From an uncultured Micrococcales bacterium (GTDB taxonomy: Bacteria > Actinomycetota > Actinomycetes > Actinomycetales > Microbacteriaceae): DNA of 7,369 nucleotides. Shown in pieces: positions 6,164-7,369 of the stretch (the stretch's first letter is position 1; every line of letters begins with the position of its first letter). The stretch lies in NCBI GenBank assembly GCA_903820955.1, contig CAIJJH010000169.1, positions 1 through 7,369 of the forward strand, written 5' to 3'. Under the pieces are notes generated by a model, which was not told where the DNA came from, searched no databases, and worked only from the letters and a program-made list of their open reading frames with translations. A program made the position numbers and the translations under genes.

Positions 6164-7369
6164 ATGAAGACCTACGATCTACCAGCCCTTGTGGTCTCCG
6201 ACGACTCCGAAAACATCACCGATTTACTGGTAAACCGCGCTAACAAGACGCCAAATCTAGTGCTCTATTCGCGTCAAGACGACCAAGGCGCATGGAGTAC
6301 CACCAGTGCGTCTGAGTTCTTGGCCGAGGTAATCTCGGTGGCAAAAGGCTTGGTAGCAAGCGGTATTCAGCCTGGCCAAGCCGTTGCAATCATGAGTCGC
6401 ACCAGTTATGAGTGGACTCTCGTTGATTTCGCGATTTGGTTTGCCGGCGCTGTTTCGGTGCCGATCTATGAATCTTCGTCGCCGGCTCAAATGCAGTGGA
6501 TTCTTTCAGACAGCGACTCGGTCGCAGTGTTTCTTGAAACTACCGAACACCAAGCCCGATTCGACCAAATCAGCTCATCCACGCCTCTAACGCAACAGGT
6601 TTGGCGCTTCGAGGATGGCGCGGTTGCGGTTCTGAAGGAACGCGGTAAGGGAATTACCGATGCCGAGATCGAACGCAGACGCAAGAGCGCAAAGCTTCAC
6701 GACCTTGCCACCTTGATTTACACCTCGGGAACAACCGGCCGACCAAAGGGTTGTGAGCTGATTCACCGTGGCTTTGTCGAACTAAGCAAAAATGCGACTC
6801 TAGAAATCCCCGAAGTCTTGGTAGAAGGCGGCACCACGCTTTTGTTCCTGCCACTCGCCCACGTTTTTGCACGATTCATCGAGGTCCTCTGCGTCCAAGC
6901 CGGAATCACGGTGGCTCACCAAGCCGATGCCAAAGATGTCGCTGCTTCGATGCAGTCATTCAAACCAGACTTCCTGCTCGCCGTTCCTAGAGTCTTCGAA
7001 AAGGTCTACAACGGAGCCGAACAGCGAGCAGAATCGAGCGGGCGTGGAAAGATTTTCCGCAGTTCAGCGAAGGCTGCGATCGAATACTCGAGGGCGTTGG
7101 ATTCGGCTAGCGGACCGAGCCTCAAACAAAAATTGCAGCACAAACTGTTCGACACCTTGGTCTATTCGAAGCTTCGCGCTGCGATGGGCGGAAGAATTTC
7201 TTACGCGATAGTCGGCGGAGCACCGATGGGCGAACGCCTTGGTCACTTCTTTAGAGCCATCGGTCTAACCGTCCTCGAGGGCTACGGCCTCACCGAAACC
7301 ACAGCCCCAGCCTTTATTGGCCGACCAAGCATTGGCGTGAAGATCGGCAAGGTTGGTCGAGCGCTGCCA
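6164..7369 (+). CDS. fadD: long-chain acyl-CoA synthetase (AMP-forming, FadD15 type), 3' end missing
   Basis: Predicted to activate long-chain fatty acids with ATP and coenzyme A through an acyl-adenylate, feeding lipid synthesis or degradation at the membrane. The frame is open for 402 codons from the ATG to the last base of the window, with no stop; family members of this type are about 600 residues, so roughly the last 200, including the mobile C-terminal domain with its catalytic lysine, are outside. The N-terminal part shows the adenylation fold of the family: GVSVPIYE-like strand (about 95-103), the phosphate-binding loop YTSGTTGRPKG (186-196), LFLPLAHVFARF (about 227-240), VPRVFEKVY, and the adenine-binding GGAPMG and EGYGLTET (372-379). 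The order of these blocks and the long insert between them match mycobacterial FadD15 rather than short medium-chain ligases. It is divergent from the glucokinase, and fadD15 (Rv2187) is also close to this block in M. tuberculosis. Chain-length preference is inferred from family only. Confidence 0.93.
   Translation, partial: MKTYDLPALVVSDDSENITDLLVNRANKTPNLVLYSRQDDQGAWSTTSASEFLAEVISVAKGLVASGIQPGQAVAIMSRTSYEWTLVDFAIWFAGAVSVPIYESSSPAQMQWILSDSDSVAVFLETTEHQARFDQISSSTPLTQQVWRFEDGAVAVLKERGKGITDAEIERRRKSAKLHDLATLIYTSGTTGRPKGCELIHRGFVELSKNATLEIPEVLVEGGTTLLFLPLAHVFARFIEVLCVQAGITVAHQADAKDVAASMQSFKPDFLLAVPRVFEKVYNGAEQRAESSGRGKIFRSSAKAAIEYSRALDSASGPSLKQKLQHKLFDTLVYSKLRAAMGGRISYAIVGGAPMGERLGHFFRAIGLTVLEGYGLTETTAPAFIGRPSIGVKIGKVGRALP

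Noticed and set aside
5497..6243. Long open frame (248 codons) on the plus strand, antisense to the glucokinase gene
   Set aside because: The minus-strand glucokinase has full family motifs across this region. The plus-strand translation is proline- and threonine-rich, shows no recognisable domain, and crosses the promoter region and start of the acyl-CoA synthetase gene.
1..7369. Mobile element, CRISPR array, tRNA/rRNA, defence or biosynthetic island
   Set aside because: No terminal or regularly spaced repeats, transposase or integrase motifs, or tRNA-like folds were seen. Nearly all bases belong to seven recognised housekeeping-type genes with uniform character and conserved actinobacterial order.

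Overview
The window looks like a chromosomal core region of an actinomycete. A likely source is a small-genome, moderate-GC member of the Micrococcales such as an aquatic Microbacteriaceae. This rests on protein resemblance, a class II (plant/actinobacterial type) DAHP synthase, frequent TTG/GTG starts and very tight gene packing; no rRNA or other taxonomic marker is present. I see no mobile element, CRISPR array, tRNA, rRNA or phage gene. From my chosen starts, only 128 of 7369 bases (1.7%) lie outside genes.

Layout. (1) 2-856 (+): the 3' part of a trans-polyprenyl diphosphate synthase gene whose start lies before the window. (2) 853-1200 (-): a small winged-helix DNA-binding protein of the Rv2175c type, converging on the first gene with a 4-base stop-codon overlap. 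(3) 1240-3084 (+): a membrane Ser/Thr kinase of the PknL type with four extracellular PASTA domains, divergent from gene 2 across 39 bases. (4) 3081-6095 (-): a tight three-gene run, transcribed as ROK glucokinase, then PlsC-type acyltransferase, then class II DAHP synthase. Its end overlaps the kinase gene by another 4-base CTAG. (5) 6164-7369 (+): the first 402 codons of a long-chain acyl-CoA synthetase (FadD15 type), divergent from the glucokinase and cut off by the window edge.

Gene order and orientation match, in compressed form, the Mycobacterium tuberculosis block Rv2173 (idsA2) - Rv2175c - Rv2176 (pknL) - Rv2178c (aroG) - Rv2182c (acyltransferase) - Rv2187 (fadD15), and, as I recall, the corynebacterial block that also contains glk and plsC. 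The block joins an envelope-sensing kinase and its likely DNA-binding partner with genes for isoprenoid chain building, phospholipid acylation, fatty-acid activation, glucose phosphorylation and entry into the shikimate pathway.

I do not see an undescribed system here. The points most worth a second look are the kinase/Rv2175c pair, where the partner lacks room for the N-terminal phosphorylated tail known from M. tuberculosis while the kinase carries PASTA sensors; the two identical CTAG tail-to-tail overlaps; and the non-ATG starts.
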